A DNA stretch of 42,363 nucleotides from Candidatus Methylumidiphilus alinenensis (GTDB lineage Bacteria > Pseudomonadota > Gammaproteobacteria > Methylococcales > Methylococcaceae): NCBI GenBank assembly GCA_003242955.1, contig QJPH01000425.1, positions 1-42,363 of the forward strand, given 5' to 3'. Position numbers and translations under genes: made by a program. This document shows positions 25,601 through 33,752 of this stretch, one piece after another. Positions within the stretch are counted from its first letter, which is position 1, and the number at the start of each line of letters is the position of its first letter. The notes beneath the pieces were generated by a model. The model saw only the letters and a program-made list of their open reading frames with translations. It made no database searches and was not told the origin of the DNA.

Positions 25601-25947
25601 TCTTGTTTACCGCCACCGGCATGATCGGCATGATAGCCCTGGCCGGGATCGTGGTGCGCAACTCAATTATTCTCATCGACTTCATCGAACGCTTGCGCGA
25701 ACAGGGCTTGGAGTTGGTCGAAGCCTTGGTGGAGGCGGGTGCAACCCGTCTGAGGCCAATATTTTTAACCGCCGGCGCAGCCATGTTTGGTTCCTTCGTC
25801 ATCACCCTGGACCCGATCTTCTCAGGGCTGGCTTGGAGCTTCATCTTTGGCATTTTCGCATCGACGGCGTTTTCTTTGCTAGTGGTGCCGGTGGTGTATT
25901 TCCTGATTAACCGGGATACAGCGTTTTCAACATCAAAGAGTTACTAG
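22618..25947 (+). CDS. RND-family efflux pump, inner membrane
   Basis: A 1109-residue AcrB-fold proton-driven transporter, slightly longer than the usual 1030-1050. Twelve transmembrane segments are arranged 1+5+1+5 around two large periplasmic loops. The TM4 motif LLVDDPIVDVENIYRH (about 456-471) holds the paired Asp of the proton relay. The N-terminus LLLIASLLAGMAALLLTP and the IVVPMADVFVHMPGASAEEVE segment are typical. A perfect palindrome at about 23547-23581 is inserted in frame in the first periplasmic loop, encoding TDSVLKTESVLK (about residues 310-322). The last codons (TAFSTSKSY) are encoded by a MITE end (25917 onward), so the original C-terminus has been replaced or extended. ATG 22618 has only a weak upstream GGAG. 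Substrate unknown. Confidence 0.92.
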   Translation: MNSTVPVKRGFTAEIVRVFITSKLSLLLLIASLLAGMAALLLTPREEEPQIVVPMADVFVHMPGASAEEVEKLAASPLEAKLREVDGVEYVYSASREGEAMVTVRFYVGENREDSLVKVWNKLMSNQDVIPPGVKDWTVKPVEIDDVPIVTLALSSSNPIYDTANLRRLADEIKDKLGGVKDSGKISVVGGELRRVLIYPDPVQLAAHGLTLTGLMQTLTAANVNVRAGSFDAANRSVLLDAGPAYHNVDEIAETVVKADSDRPVYLRDVAEVRDGPAEVETYTRIGFGQASANSKTLALHLEPPSKELKTDSVLKTESVLKRSQNESGVSFGPERQSVTLAVSKRKGANAVAVAEDTIKTMEGLYGKLIPEDVTVTVTRDYGETANHKVNELVKHLGIAIATIIVLLALALGPKEAFIVAIAVPMTLGVTLLFDLIFGYTINRVTLFALILSLGLLVDDPIVDVENIYRHFKLHKEPPLEATLTAVDEVRPPTIFATFAVIVSFLPLYFITGMMGPYMGPMAFNVPIAMLMSLLVAFTVTPWASYHLLQSEYGKGDEAPFNLKASPSYKLYDRILGGLVRNPSRAKWFLWAMAAAMVGSSLMAVYRIVPLKLLPFDNKNELQLVLDLPRGATLEATDALARDLGRYLASVNEVTDYETYVGLASPMDFNGMVRHYYLRQDGWLGDIRINLLPKEKRAQQSHQIALRIRPDIERIAKSHGAKAKIVETPAGPPVLSTFVAEVYGPLDKDYAELADVTKGVRNEIEKIKGVADADDRVDAPQAKLSFQLDRQKAALHGVTVQDITETLQVALAGGMAGTVHEPSERQPLEITVRLPRAGRSNTADLLALRVKAKEGSLIPLGELGALTENQADLTIYHKNLKRLNYVTSDTVGVSPVEVVFDWWDIEKAKPLPAGYSVDLAGEGEWKITVDVFRDLGLAFGAALLMIYVLLVAQTGSLGMPLVIMVAIPLTIIGIMPGFWILNLFTSPVAGYANPILFTATGMIGMIALAGIVVRNSIILIDFIERLREQGLELVEALVEAGATRLRPIFLTAGAAMFGSFVITLDPIFSGLAWSFIFGIFASTAFSLLVVPVVYFLINRDTAFSTSKSY
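23547..23581. repeat. Perfect palindrome inside the RND gene
   Basis: AAAACCGACTCGGTCTT, one spacer base, then the exact complement AAGACCGAGTCGGTTTT. It is translated in frame. The sequence resembles short repetitive extragenic palindromes and is out of character with the surrounding codon pattern. Confidence 0.8.
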
Positions 25948-26036
25948 ATAGCTGGTATGATAGCGCAGGACATTCGATTAATTTTAAGGTTTAACTGAAT
26001 ATTCATTTTTAGGTAATTTTTAAACATGAAAACGCT
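25917..26036. repeat. CAGCGTTTTCA MITE (copy E2)
   Basis: Left end CAGCGTTTTCAACATCAAA, right end ATGAAAACGCTGTAA, interior TTTTTAGG. It matches E1 at 14297-14421. The left end contains the last codons and stop of the RND pump. Confidence 0.78.
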
Positions 26037-26174
26037 GTAATATTGAAAGCTGGATCTTCCAAGACCGCATTCCAGAACTGAAATCATCGTTGTTGTACAA
26101 AAGTCTAACAATAGCTGAAATGCTGTCATTCAGTCATGGATTGTAGGAGTCTATAAGCCATGGATTATCACTAT

Positions 26175-26411
26175 ATACAGCGTTTTTATCTTAACAAAGA
26201 AAAATAGTAAAGAACACCCAATCAAACCATCAATTGTGTGAATGGCCTTGCAGAATAACATAAAGTAACGTAAGCGTTCACCCCCCCCCCGCTTTTTCCC
26301 GGCAGCGCGGCCATCTTGGCCTCCATTTCAGCGGGCGAGACGCCCACGCTCCCAGGGGGGGGTGAACGCTTACAAAGTAACAAGTAACCTGTGATATTAA
26401 AAATGCTGTAT
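26175..26411. mobile_element. MITE B carrying a nested insertion
   Basis: Outer element: ends TACAGCGTTTTTATCTTAAC and TGATATTAAAAATGCTGTA. The same element without insertion is at 38836-38957. Nested element 26270-26373 (104 bp) has terminal inverted repeats GTAAGCGTTCACCCCCC / GGGGGGTGAACGCTTAC with 10-C and 8-G tracts, flanked by direct repeats AAAGTAAC at 26262-26269 and 26374-26381. The empty copy at 38836-38957 has AAAGTAAC once, supporting an 8-bp target duplication. Confidence 0.85.
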
Positions 26412-26449
26412 CAGAAGAACTAAAACATAAATGAAGAGGAGATAGAGAC

Positions 26450-28564
26450 ATGACCACCTTAACCAACCCTACACGCCGTAGTTTCCTGCAATATTCCAGC
26501 TTGGGATTGCTCACCCTGTCCACTTTTCCCGGCTGGCTGGCTGCCATGGAGGGGATGGGCAACATGCCCCCCATGCCGAAGATGGCACCCAACAAGGCAT
26601 CCCCCGATTTCAAGCCGGATGTGGAAATCGAACTTACCTGCAAGCCCGGTTCTGTATCCATTTTGCCGGGACAGGCGACCCGCGTTCAGCAATATTCCGG
26701 CCGATTGATTAAAGGGCCGGAAAACGCCCTGACGACATTGCCGGACTCCTATCTTGGACCCCTGATGCGATTTCAGCAGGGGCAGAAGGTCAGAATCACC
26801 CTGCGCAACGAACTGGCCGAGCCGACCATCACCCACTGGCACGGCCTAAACGTGCCCGCGCTGATGGACGGCCATCCGGTTTACGCAATCAGTCAAGGCG
26901 AGGCGTTCGTCTACGAGTTCGAGATTCGCAACCGGGCCGGGATGATCCTGTACCACCCGCACACGCACGGGGTGACGGGGGAACAGGTCTACCACGGCTT
27001 GGCGGGTGCCATGTTGATCAACGACGCCGAGGAGCAGTCCTTAAAATTGCCCTCCGGCGAATACGAAATCCCCATCGTCATTCAGGACCGGCTGTTCGAC
27101 GAAAAAAACCAGTTGGTTTACGCGCAGAGCATGCATGACCGCATGATGGGTTTCCACGGCGATAGAATCTTAGTCAATGGCCGTCCCGACTTCAGCCTCG
27201 ACGTGGCTAGCCGCGCCTATAGACTGCGGGTGCTCAACGGCTCCAATGCGCGTATCTACAAACTAGCCTGGGATGATGGCTCGCCCGTCACCGTGATCGG
27301 CGTCGATGGCGGGCTGTTGGAGCAGCCGGTGGTCAAGCCCTATGTCATGCTCGCACCCGGCGAACGGCTGGACGTGTGGGCGGATTTCAGCGGGCGCGCC
27401 GTCGGCTCGCAACTCGTCATGCGCAGCCGGCCGTTCACCGGCGTGTTGCCAAAAATGGCCGAGCGCATGATGCGCGGTGAAATGGGCGGGATGATGGGCG
27501 GGATGGACCATCAAGGAGAAGGCGGCAAGAAGCAGGAAGGCGGTCAAGCCATGGGTGGCATGGGGATGGGCGGCATGATGGGCATGATGGGCGGCGGCAT
27601 GGGCGGTCATCAGGGCGAAAGCGGCAAAAAGCCGGAGGGCGGCCAGGGCATGGGCATGATGGGTGGAATGGGGGGCATGCACGGGATGATGGGGAATAAA
27701 ATCCCCGTCGGCAGCGACTACCCCATTTTCACGGTTCGCGTCACGCGCCAAGGGAGCGACAGCCCCAGCCTGCCGACCCACCTATCGAAAATAACACGCT
27801 ATAAGCTCGAGGACACTGCCAACCCTGGCAAACCGGTGCCCATTGGCATTTCCGAAGGGCCCATGTCCATGCTGATCAATGGGCGGCCTTATGCCTACAA
27901 CGACATTCAGCCCAACGAGCGCATTCCCTTCGATACCGTGCAACTGATGGAGATTTTCCATGCCCATGGCGGCGAAGGCGGACATGGCGGCGGTGCAAAA
28001 GGCACCCCCGAAGCTGCTGCGGGTGGTCATGCAGAGGGCGGCAAACCAGCCGAAGGCCAAACTGGTGCGATGCAACAGGGCATGATGGGCGGCGGCATGG
28101 GCATGATGGGTGGTATGCACGGTCAGGGCAGTGAGGCCAAAAAACAGGAAGGCGGCCATGCCATGGGTGGCATGGGCATGATGGGGGGCATGGGTGGTCA
28201 AACTACCGAGGGCAAACCCAAGGGAGAGGGTCAAGCCATGGGCGGCATGGCGGGTGGTGGAATGGGTATGATGGGAGGCATGGGCGGAATGGGCATGATG
28301 ATGTCCATGGCCCATCCGATTCACCTGCACGAACAGCCCTTCCAGATCGTCAGCCGCACCATCGGCACCGAAGAAGCGGAGGACTATGCCACCGTGCATG
28401 AGGGCTTCATCGACAGCGGCTGGAAGGACACCGTGCTGGTCATGCCCGGCGAACGGGTGAAAATCATCAAGCCGTTCAAAGACTACAAGGGGCTGTTCAT
28501 GGTCCACTGCCATAACTTGGAACACGAGGACATGGGCATGATGCGCGAGTTCTTGGTGGAGTGA
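26450..28564 (+). CDS. Multicopper oxidase with Met/Gly-rich insertions (CopA/CueO-like)
   Basis: A 704-residue periplasmic oxidase. The Tat signal TRRSFLQYSSLGLLTLST precedes the mature protein. Copper ligands are in four motifs: HWHG (about 128-131), YHPHTHG (about 168-174), HPIHLHEQPF (about 622-631) and HCHNLEHEDMGMM (about 685-697), the last with the type-1 Cys and axial Met. Two long insertions (about 343-425 and 515-620) are repeats of GGMGMMGG-type units mixed with HQGEGGKKQEGGQ and related hydrophilic repeats. Such Met-rich segments in CueO and CopA bind Cu(I). The likely role is copper tolerance by Cu(I) oxidation. AGAGGAGA precedes ATG 26450. The repeats are of unusual size and make the gene prone to length variation. 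Confidence 0.92.
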   Translation: MTTLTNPTRRSFLQYSSLGLLTLSTFPGWLAAMEGMGNMPPMPKMAPNKASPDFKPDVEIELTCKPGSVSILPGQATRVQQYSGRLIKGPENALTTLPDSYLGPLMRFQQGQKVRITLRNELAEPTITHWHGLNVPALMDGHPVYAISQGEAFVYEFEIRNRAGMILYHPHTHGVTGEQVYHGLAGAMLINDAEEQSLKLPSGEYEIPIVIQDRLFDEKNQLVYAQSMHDRMMGFHGDRILVNGRPDFSLDVASRAYRLRVLNGSNARIYKLAWDDGSPVTVIGVDGGLLEQPVVKPYVMLAPGERLDVWADFSGRAVGSQLVMRSRPFTGVLPKMAERMMRGEMGGMMGGMDHQGEGGKKQEGGQAMGGMGMGGMMGMMGGGMGGHQGESGKKPEGGQGMGMMGGMGGMHGMMGNKIPVGSDYPIFTVRVTRQGSDSPSLPTHLSKITRYKLEDTANPGKPVPIGISEGPMSMLINGRPYAYNDIQPNERIPFDTVQLMEIFHAHGGEGGHGGGAKGTPEAAAGGHAEGGKPAEGQTGAMQQGMMGGGMGMMGGMHGQGSEAKKQEGGHAMGGMGMMGGMGGQTTEGKPKGEGQAMGGMAGGGMGMMGGMGGMGMMMSMAHPIHLHEQPFQIVSRTIGTEEAEDYATVHEGFIDSGWKDTVLVMPGERVKIIKPFKDYKGLFMVHCHNLEHEDMGMMREFLVE

Positions 28565-28702
28565 TTTGTCAACTTTGCCAATCAAAGATCGGCAAACTGG
28601 GAACGAATCGGGGAAAATACTGCCGTAAACACCGATATGGCTTGGGTTCTGTTACAACCGAGCCATTCGCAAACCTAACACTTGACCAATCGGAGGAATA
28701 AC

Positions 28703-29284
28703 ATGAGCAAAATTCTTGAAGAAGTACTGAGTGCAAACTCAAGCTATGTCGCCAGTTTCGCTGACAAAGGCGAACTAGCCCTGCCCCCGGCGCGAAGCTT
28801 CGCCATTCTCACCTGCATGGATGCGCGTTTGGACCCGGCCAAATACGCCGGATTGGCGGAAGGCGATGCCCATGTGATCCGCAATGCCGGTGGGCGGGCT
28901 AGCGATGATGCCATCCGTTCGCTGGTGATTTCCTACAAACTGCTGGGGACTCGCGAATGGTTCGTGATCCACCACACCAATTGCGGCATGGAATTGTTCA
29001 CCAACGAAATCATGAGCGGCCTACTGGCCAGCAGCCTGAAAACGGCATCCATTGATGCGAATGGCTGGCACGACTGCGGCGAAGGCCCCGGCTGCACCGA
29101 AGGCAAGTACATAAACTGGCTGACCATCAAAAGCCAAGAGGAAAGCGTGCTTGAAGATGTCAAACGCATCCGCAACCACCCCTTGGTGCCGACAGAAATC
29201 CCCGTCTACGGCTACATCTACGATGTAAAATCGGGAAAGCTGATCGAAGTGCCGGAGGCAACCCAAGCAGGCAAAGGCATCTGA
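28703..29284 (+). CDS. Beta-class carbonic anhydrase
   Basis: A 193-residue zinc enzyme interconverting CO2 and bicarbonate in the cytoplasm. Zinc ligands are Cys38 (LTCMDARLD), His91 and Cys94 (HHTNCGM); Asp40 and Arg42 form the catalytic dyad. It is of the short type with [14 protein letters not shown], like actinobacterial and many proteobacterial beta-CAs. ATG 28703 follows CGGAGGAATAAC; an in-frame TTG at 28682 has no such site. Possible imperfect hairpin at 29300-29338 (CCTTCCCCTCCGAA / TTCGGCGGGGAAAGG) lies after the stop and could be a terminator, without U-tract. Confidence 0.93.
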   Translation: MSKILEEVLSANSSYVASFADKGELALPPARSFAILTCMDARLDPAKYAGLAEGDAHVIRNAGGRASDDAIRSLVISYKLLGTREWFVIHHTNCGMELFTNEIMSGLLASSLKTASIDANGWHDCGEGPGCTEGKYINWLTIKSQEESVLEDVKRIRNHPLVPTEIPVYGYIYDVKSGKLIEVPEATQAGKGI

Positions 29285-29458
29285 GGCCAAAGCCCCAACT
29301 TCCTTCCCCTCCGAAACCAAACACTTCGGCGGGGAAAGGCCAAGCCAATACTGTTGTATTAAGCACGCTCACGTTCCAAATCGTAGGGCGGCAACCCTTT
29401 GCCGCCGAGACAAACCGTATACCCAGTCGGCAGGATTGTTGGACTAAGCCTGCTGCCA

Positions 29459-30841
29459 TCACTCCGGCAACAGGCCCTCCAGTGCCGTTTTGTCCAATTT
29501 TTCCTTTTCCACCTTGAGATAGGCTACCCCGTCATCGGCCAATACCACCGCTTCAATAACACCGGGTACTAGCCGTAATTTGGCCGATATGGCAATGGCC
29601 TCACTCGCGCTTAGAATGCCGAAGTTGATTAATAGGGAACTGAGATGGCGGGGCGGGGCCATGCGCAGGGCGACCAAAGCCCAGATTAGGGCTAGGATGG
29701 AGCAGAAGGCAAATACGTAGGGGACTCCAAAGATGCCGTAGATTGTGCCGCCGGTGACTCCGCCGACAAAAGCGCCAAAAAATTGGGCGGCGGAATAAAC
29801 GCCCATGGCCGTGCCTTTCAATTCGGAAGGGGCGACTTTGGAGATCATGGAGGGCAGTGTCGCTTCCAGCAGATTGAAACCAGTGAAGAACACAAACAGC
29901 AGGAACCCAATGACATAGATGTTGTATGCCCCGAAAAACAGTCCGGCATCTGCGAGTGCGACGACGGCGATGAAAGAGACAAACACGGGCTTCATCTTGC
30001 GCTTCTTTTCCGCTAGGATTACAAATGGCACCATGCCGAACATGGACAGCAAGAACACTGGCAAATAAACCATCCAATGGCTGGCAGTTTCCAATTGCAC
30101 CGTATCGCGCAGAACCAATGGAACCACCACAAAGGTGGCTGTGAGAATGGCATGGAGGGAAAAAATGCCGAAATCTAGCCTTAGCAATTCCGGGTTTTTC
30201 AGCACCTTGCCAAATTGTGCCGGTTGCGCCTCGGCATCGCGGTGGAAGCGGCTGACGACTGGCGTGGGTACGATGAGATAAAGCACGGCGATGCCGGCCA
30301 GTGCCAGGCAACTGATGACCCAGAAAATGCCCTTCACGCCGATCAGCCCTTCCAAGACCGGTCCGGCAACCATGGAAACGGCGAAGGAAATGCCAATGCT
30401 GATGCCGATTAAGGCCATGGCTTTGGTGCGATGCTCCTCGCGGGTCAGGTCGGCGGCCAAGGCCATGACGACGGAAGCCACCGCGCCTGCACCTTGGATG
30501 GAGCGACCAAGGATCACGCCGTAGATGGAGTCGGCCAAGGCAGCAACCACGCTTCCCAAGGCAAAGACAAGCAGGCCAAAGGCAATGACTTTCTTTCTGC
30601 CCACATGGTCTGACCAAAGCCCGTAGGGAATGCCGAGCAGGGCTTGGGTTAGCCCGTAGGCACTGATGGCGAGGCCAATCAGAAAAGGGGTTGACCCTTC
30701 CAGATCGCGGGCGTAGATTGAAAACACGGGCAGGATCATAAACAGCCCTAGCATTCTGAGCATGTAGATCCCGGCGAGGGAAAGGCTGGCGCGCAATTCT
30801 GCGCGTGTCATCGGTGTGTCAATTTCCAACGCCTGCTTCAA
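29459..30841 (-). CDS. yajR: MFS transporter, YajR-like with C-terminal YAM domain
   Basis: A 460-residue 12-TM major facilitator, close in size to E. coli YajR. The family signature is present in the loop 2-3 region (LWSDHVGRKKVIAFG) and motif GRSIQGAGAVASVVMALAADLT in TM4. After TM12 (about residue 375) comes a 70-residue ferredoxin-like domain (NFGILSASEAIAISAKLRLV...DDGVAYLKVEKEKLDK) typical of YajR. The start is TTG 30841, with CAGGAG 8 bp upstream on the minus strand; ATG 30811 (MTRAEL) is the alternative. Substrate unknown. It converges with the carbonic anhydrase. Confidence 0.88.
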   Translation of the reverse strand: MKQALEIDTPMTRAELRASLSLAGIYMLRMLGLFMILPVFSIYARDLEGSTPFLIGLAISAYGLTQALLGIPYGLWSDHVGRKKVIAFGLLVFALGSVVAALADSIYGVILGRSIQGAGAVASVVMALAADLTREEHRTKAMALIGISIGISFAVSMVAGPVLEGLIGVKGIFWVISCLALAGIAVLYLIVPTPVVSRFHRDAEAQPAQFGKVLKNPELLRLDFGIFSLHAILTATFVVVPLVLRDTVQLETASHWMVYLPVFLLSMFGMVPFVILAEKKRKMKPVFVSFIAVVALADAGLFFGAYNIYVIGFLLFVFFTGFNLLEATLPSMISKVAPSELKGTAMGVYSAAQFFGAFVGGVTGGTIYGIFGVPYVFAFCSILALIWALVALRMAPPRHLSSLLINFGILSASEAIAISAKLRLVPGVIEAVVLADDGVAYLKVEKEKLDKTALEGLLPE

Positions 30842-30885
30842 AGCGGCTACTCCTGAGATTTAAGTGGTTGTCGGATAGCTTACTA

Positions 30886-31000
30886 ACTGATGTTACGTAT
30901 GGTGTGGCAAAGCTCGCTTTGCCTGTCAAGGCAAGCCTTGACACTCCAAATCAAATCGCCGTAGGTCGGCAACCCATTGCCGACAACAGAACTAAGGCAA
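30886..31000. repeat. Repeat shared with element M1
   Basis: Starts ACTGATGTTACGTATGG and contains CAAAGCTCGCTTTGCCTGTC and GGTCGGCAACCCATTGCCGA; the same segment lies inverted inside M1 (about 10790-10906). It fills most of the gap between the MFS gene start and the end of the next minus-strand gene, so it may lie in the MFS promoter. Confidence 0.78.
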
Positions 31001-31678
31001 TTTTTGGGCCTTGTCGTACTCGGAAAAGAAATTTTTCAGCCTTTCATTAATTTCCTGGGCGATGGGTTGCGCCAATGCATCCTGCCCACCCGCTGCGGCC
31101 TTGATGATTGTGCTTTCCCAGAGAATGGCATCCACATGTTGTGGAATGCTGGTGGGGTGTTTCGGCAGGCTGGAATCCTGCGGGCCAATTTCTGTTGCCC
31201 GGTTGATCGCATGGGCATAGTGAGCCAGCACACTGATGCGGGCGGTGATGGCCGAAGGTTCGCTGCCGGGTTCAGTGCCGACGACATCAATGATGACTTT
31301 AAGCCTGCCGGTCAAGTGGGGTAGCAGGGCGACATCATTGGCGTTGCGGGCTTTGTGGAACTTGACGTTATGTTCCACTGACTGGGCTTCCAGATTTTTA
31401 TAGCTGTCTTGGCAGATTTGCTTCAATGCGTTTGATTTCGATTCCTCGGCAGGGCAGTAAAAGATCATGCCCGGCCACCCTTTGAGCCGACCCAAGTTGG
31501 CCCCCATCATGTGTTCGATGATCTTCTGTTCGGCGACATCGGACACGACCGGAACGTCTTTGTGATCAGCCGCTGAGGGTTGCGTTTCAGCCAGACAGAA
31601 TGGCGCGAAGGCCATAAGTGCCAATACTAGCAGGGGATTGGCAAGGTGTGCGGCGGGGGTCTTGGTAAATTTCAACAT
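30992..31678 (-). CDS. Periplasmic protein of unknown function
   Basis: I do not recognise the family. ATG 31678 is chosen because GAGGAAA lies 5 bp upstream and a signal peptide (MLKFTKTPAAHLANPLLVLALMAFAPFCLA) follows directly; an upstream frame to 31753 lacks both. The mature part of about 200 residues has two cysteines (FYCPAEE, QICQDSYK), is mostly helical and has LTGRLKVIIDVVGTEPGSEPSA in the centre. Its stop lies at the edge of the repeat at 30886-31000. It is monocistronic by appearance. Confidence 0.75.
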   Translation of the reverse strand: MLKFTKTPAAHLANPLLVLALMAFAPFCLAETQPSAADHKDVPVVSDVAEQKIIEHMMGANLGRLKGWPGMIFYCPAEESKSNALKQICQDSYKNLEAQSVEHNVKFHKARNANDVALLPHLTGRLKVIIDVVGTEPGSEPSAITARISVLAHYAHAINRATEIGPQDSSLPKHPTSIPQHVDAILWESTIIKAAAGGQDALAQPIAQEINERLKNFFSEYDKAQKLP

Positions 31679-32348
31679 GACATTTCCTCGTTTTTTACTT
31701 AAGTTAAATTGTAACGGACAAACATGATCAGCCCTATCGTTCATCAATGTCAATCTGTCCAGTCAGGCGGCGGCGAATGTGGGACCAGGACATCCCGACA
31801 GCAAGAATGAAGGCTACAGGAACCCTGTCCAGTTAAAAGTGTCCTTGTACATATCGGTGATTGCATTATTGTGGTTACGATTTAAGCATTTAATATAAGG
31901 AGAGTAGGTTGAGTCAAGAAAAACAGATGCAATTGTCATTTTGCTCCGACAAGTGCCTCTGCATAGAGAGGGCTGATGCCAAGTTTGCACCTGCTTCGCT
32001 TACTATCAATCTGACATGGCTTTGGTCATCGTTCAGCCCACTAAATATGGAGTGCGGCGACTCGTCGCCGCTTTCAGAACCATGCGGCGACGAGTCGCCG
32101 CACTCCCCAAACTCACCTATCGGGCTTAACGATGACCAAGGCCATGTGACATTACTCTGACAGCACACGCTATAATGACGACAAATTTTCATCACCATGA
32201 GTTTTGCCGTGCGTAAAGTGCTAGATGTAATTTTAGTCCTCCTGTTCATGGAGTTTTGTTTTTTTCTTTTTAAGCTGGCGATGCGATGGTTTCCCGCTTA
32301 AAGATCACTGTTCTTTTCAGAAATTGTTTGATTGAGGCCGTTGGATTA
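31679..32348. other. Intergenic region with nested palindrome, possible short frame
   Basis: At 32006-32152 an outer pair (GACATGGCTTTGGTCATCGTT / AACGATGACCAAGGCCATGT-type) surrounds an inner pair GGAGTGCGGCGACTCGTCGC / GCGACGAGTCGCCGCACTCC. A short frame begins at TTG 31909 after AAGGAGAG (MSQEKQMQLSFCSDKC...) and runs into this palindrome; its first 35 codons could be a remnant of a small Cys-containing gene, but the rest is repeat-encoded. I do not call it a gene. Confidence 0.5.
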
Positions 32349-32513
32349 GCAGTTATCATTTTGGTAAAGATAATAAGGGCGGGTTTGGAACCCGCCCCTA
32401 CGCAGGAAATATAATTAAAAATTATCGATGCATTATAAACGGGATGCGGGATGTCGATTCGTAGGGGCGGGTTCCAAACCCGCCCGGTTTTGTCCAAAAT
32501 GAGAATTGCTGGC
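32349..32513. repeat. MITE-like element A (copy 2, inverted)
   Basis: Reverse-complement relative of 2351-2526: the right end AAAATGAGAATTGCTGG, GGGCGGGTTTGGAACCCGCC pair and the ATGCGGGATGTCGATTCGTA interior all match. The left end is degenerate (AGCAGTTATCATTTTG). 32514-32713 shows no gene. Confidence 0.8.
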
Positions 32514-32713
32514 ATTGGATCGGGCCTAAAAAACCTTTATTTTTGATGGTTCGCTCAGTGCGCGATTTGAAATGGGGAGGGATAGAAAGGTGGTTGGCAA
32601 GTGTCTATATTACGAGAGTATCAATGGTTGGTCTGCCCAGCCTTGAATTTGGCCTAATGGGCCATACATCAATTAACACCGCCATCGGCGGTTCGCAAAT
32701 AGCGAGGTACGAC

Positions 32714-33610
32714 ATGGAAATTTTAATTACCGGCGGGACCGGTTCCATAGGCCGGGTGCTATGCCGGACATTGACAGAAAAAGGCCATCGGTTGACGGTG
32801 TTAAGCCGCAACCCTACGAAGGTTAAGGCAATTTGTGGCGAAGGAACGGTCGCTATTTCTTCATTAGATGATCTACAGGAATCAGATCATTTTGATGCGG
32901 TGGTCAATTTGGCCGGAGAGGCCGTCATCGGAGCCTACTGGACGGAAAACAGAAAACAAATACTCTGGAATAGCCGTGTTGCCGTGACCAGGCAATTGAC
33001 AGATTTTATAAGTAGGGCGACTGTCAAGCCCCGCGTGTTCATCAGCACGTCTGCTGTGGGCTTCTACGGAAACGGAGGCGACAACATCATAAACGAGGAT
33101 TCCCCCGGTTCGGGTGGTTATGCGCATACCCTCTGCCAGGGGTGGGAAGATGCCGCGAGTCGGGTTAAGGAATTTGGCGTAAGGCTTTGCATTGTCCGTT
33201 TTGGCCTTGTTCTTATGTCCCACGGCGGTATGCTAAAGAGCATGCTGCCTTCGTTCCGTGTCGGGCTTGGTGCGAGGATTGGCAGTGGGCAACAATGGAT
33301 GCCTTGGATTCATTGTCAGGATTTGGTGTCCATGATTGAATTGCTTTTGGGCAATGCTGAATTGTGCGGCGTGTTCAATGGCGTTGCGCCAAATCCGGTC
33401 ACTAACCGCGAATTCACTGTTAGTTTGGCCCGTCATTTGAAACGGCCTGTCTTTCTTTTCGTCCCTGAATGGCTGCTTAAATTGGGCATGGGAGAGATGG
33501 GGCAACTGCTATTGGATGGTCAACGTGCAATCCCCAAACGGTTTCAGGAGGCTGGATTCGTGTTCCAGTATCCTAGCCTGGATTCTGCACTGACTGAGAT
33601 TATAGGTTAA
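32714..33610 (+). CDS. yfcH: TIGR01777-family NAD(P)-dependent epimerase (YfcH-like)
   Basis: A 298-residue SDR-fold protein. The N-terminal nucleotide site is MEILITGGTGSIGRVLCRTL. DAVVNLAGEAVIGAYWTENRKQ is the family-specific segment (usually LxGexIxxxrWtxxrK), and STSAVGFYGNGGD gives the region of the active-site Ser/Tyr. WMPWIHCQDLV and the C-terminal GQ-LLDGQRAIPKRFQEAGFVF match E. coli YfcH, which has almost the same length. ATG 32714 is taken, after GCGAGG; the frame opens earlier (32543) in repeat-derived DNA. The reaction catalysed is not established for this family. Confidence 0.9.
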   Translation: MEILITGGTGSIGRVLCRTLTEKGHRLTVLSRNPTKVKAICGEGTVAISSLDDLQESDHFDAVVNLAGEAVIGAYWTENRKQILWNSRVAVTRQLTDFISRATVKPRVFISTSAVGFYGNGGDNIINEDSPGSGGYAHTLCQGWEDAASRVKEFGVRLCIVRFGLVLMSHGGMLKSMLPSFRVGLGARIGSGQQWMPWIHCQDLVSMIELLLGNAELCGVFNGVAPNPVTNREFTVSLARHLKRPVFLFVPEWLLKLGMGEMGQLLLDGQRAIPKRFQEAGFVFQYPSLDSALTEIIG

Positions 33611-33613
33611 AGC

Positions 33614-33705
33614 CGTAGCCCGGATGGAGCCGCTTGGCGAGCGAAAATCCGGGTTTTGTGGCGCTGTTCCCCCGGATTACGCCTGGAAGGCTCCATCCGG
33701 GCTAC
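33614..33705. repeat. GTAGCCCGGATGGAGCCGC palindrome
   Basis: Arms GTAGCCCGGATGGAGCC and GGCTCCATCCGGGCTAC with internal ATCCGGG / CCCGGAT pair. Related unit inside M1 at 10678-10764. This repeat type is widespread in gammaproteobacteria. Confidence 0.88.
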
Positions 33706-33752
33706 GGCCTCATCAGTGTATAAAATTTCATCCACAACACAAAGAGAGATTT

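Noticed and set aside
27263-28585. His-rich minus-strand frames opposite the multicopper oxidase
   Set aside because: Complement of the ATG/GGC repeats of the oxidase gives artificial HAHHAH proteins.
31909-32160. 83-residue gene beginning TTG 31909
   Set aside because: It has a good AAGGAG site, but over half of the frame is a palindromic repeat, and both strands are open there for that reason.
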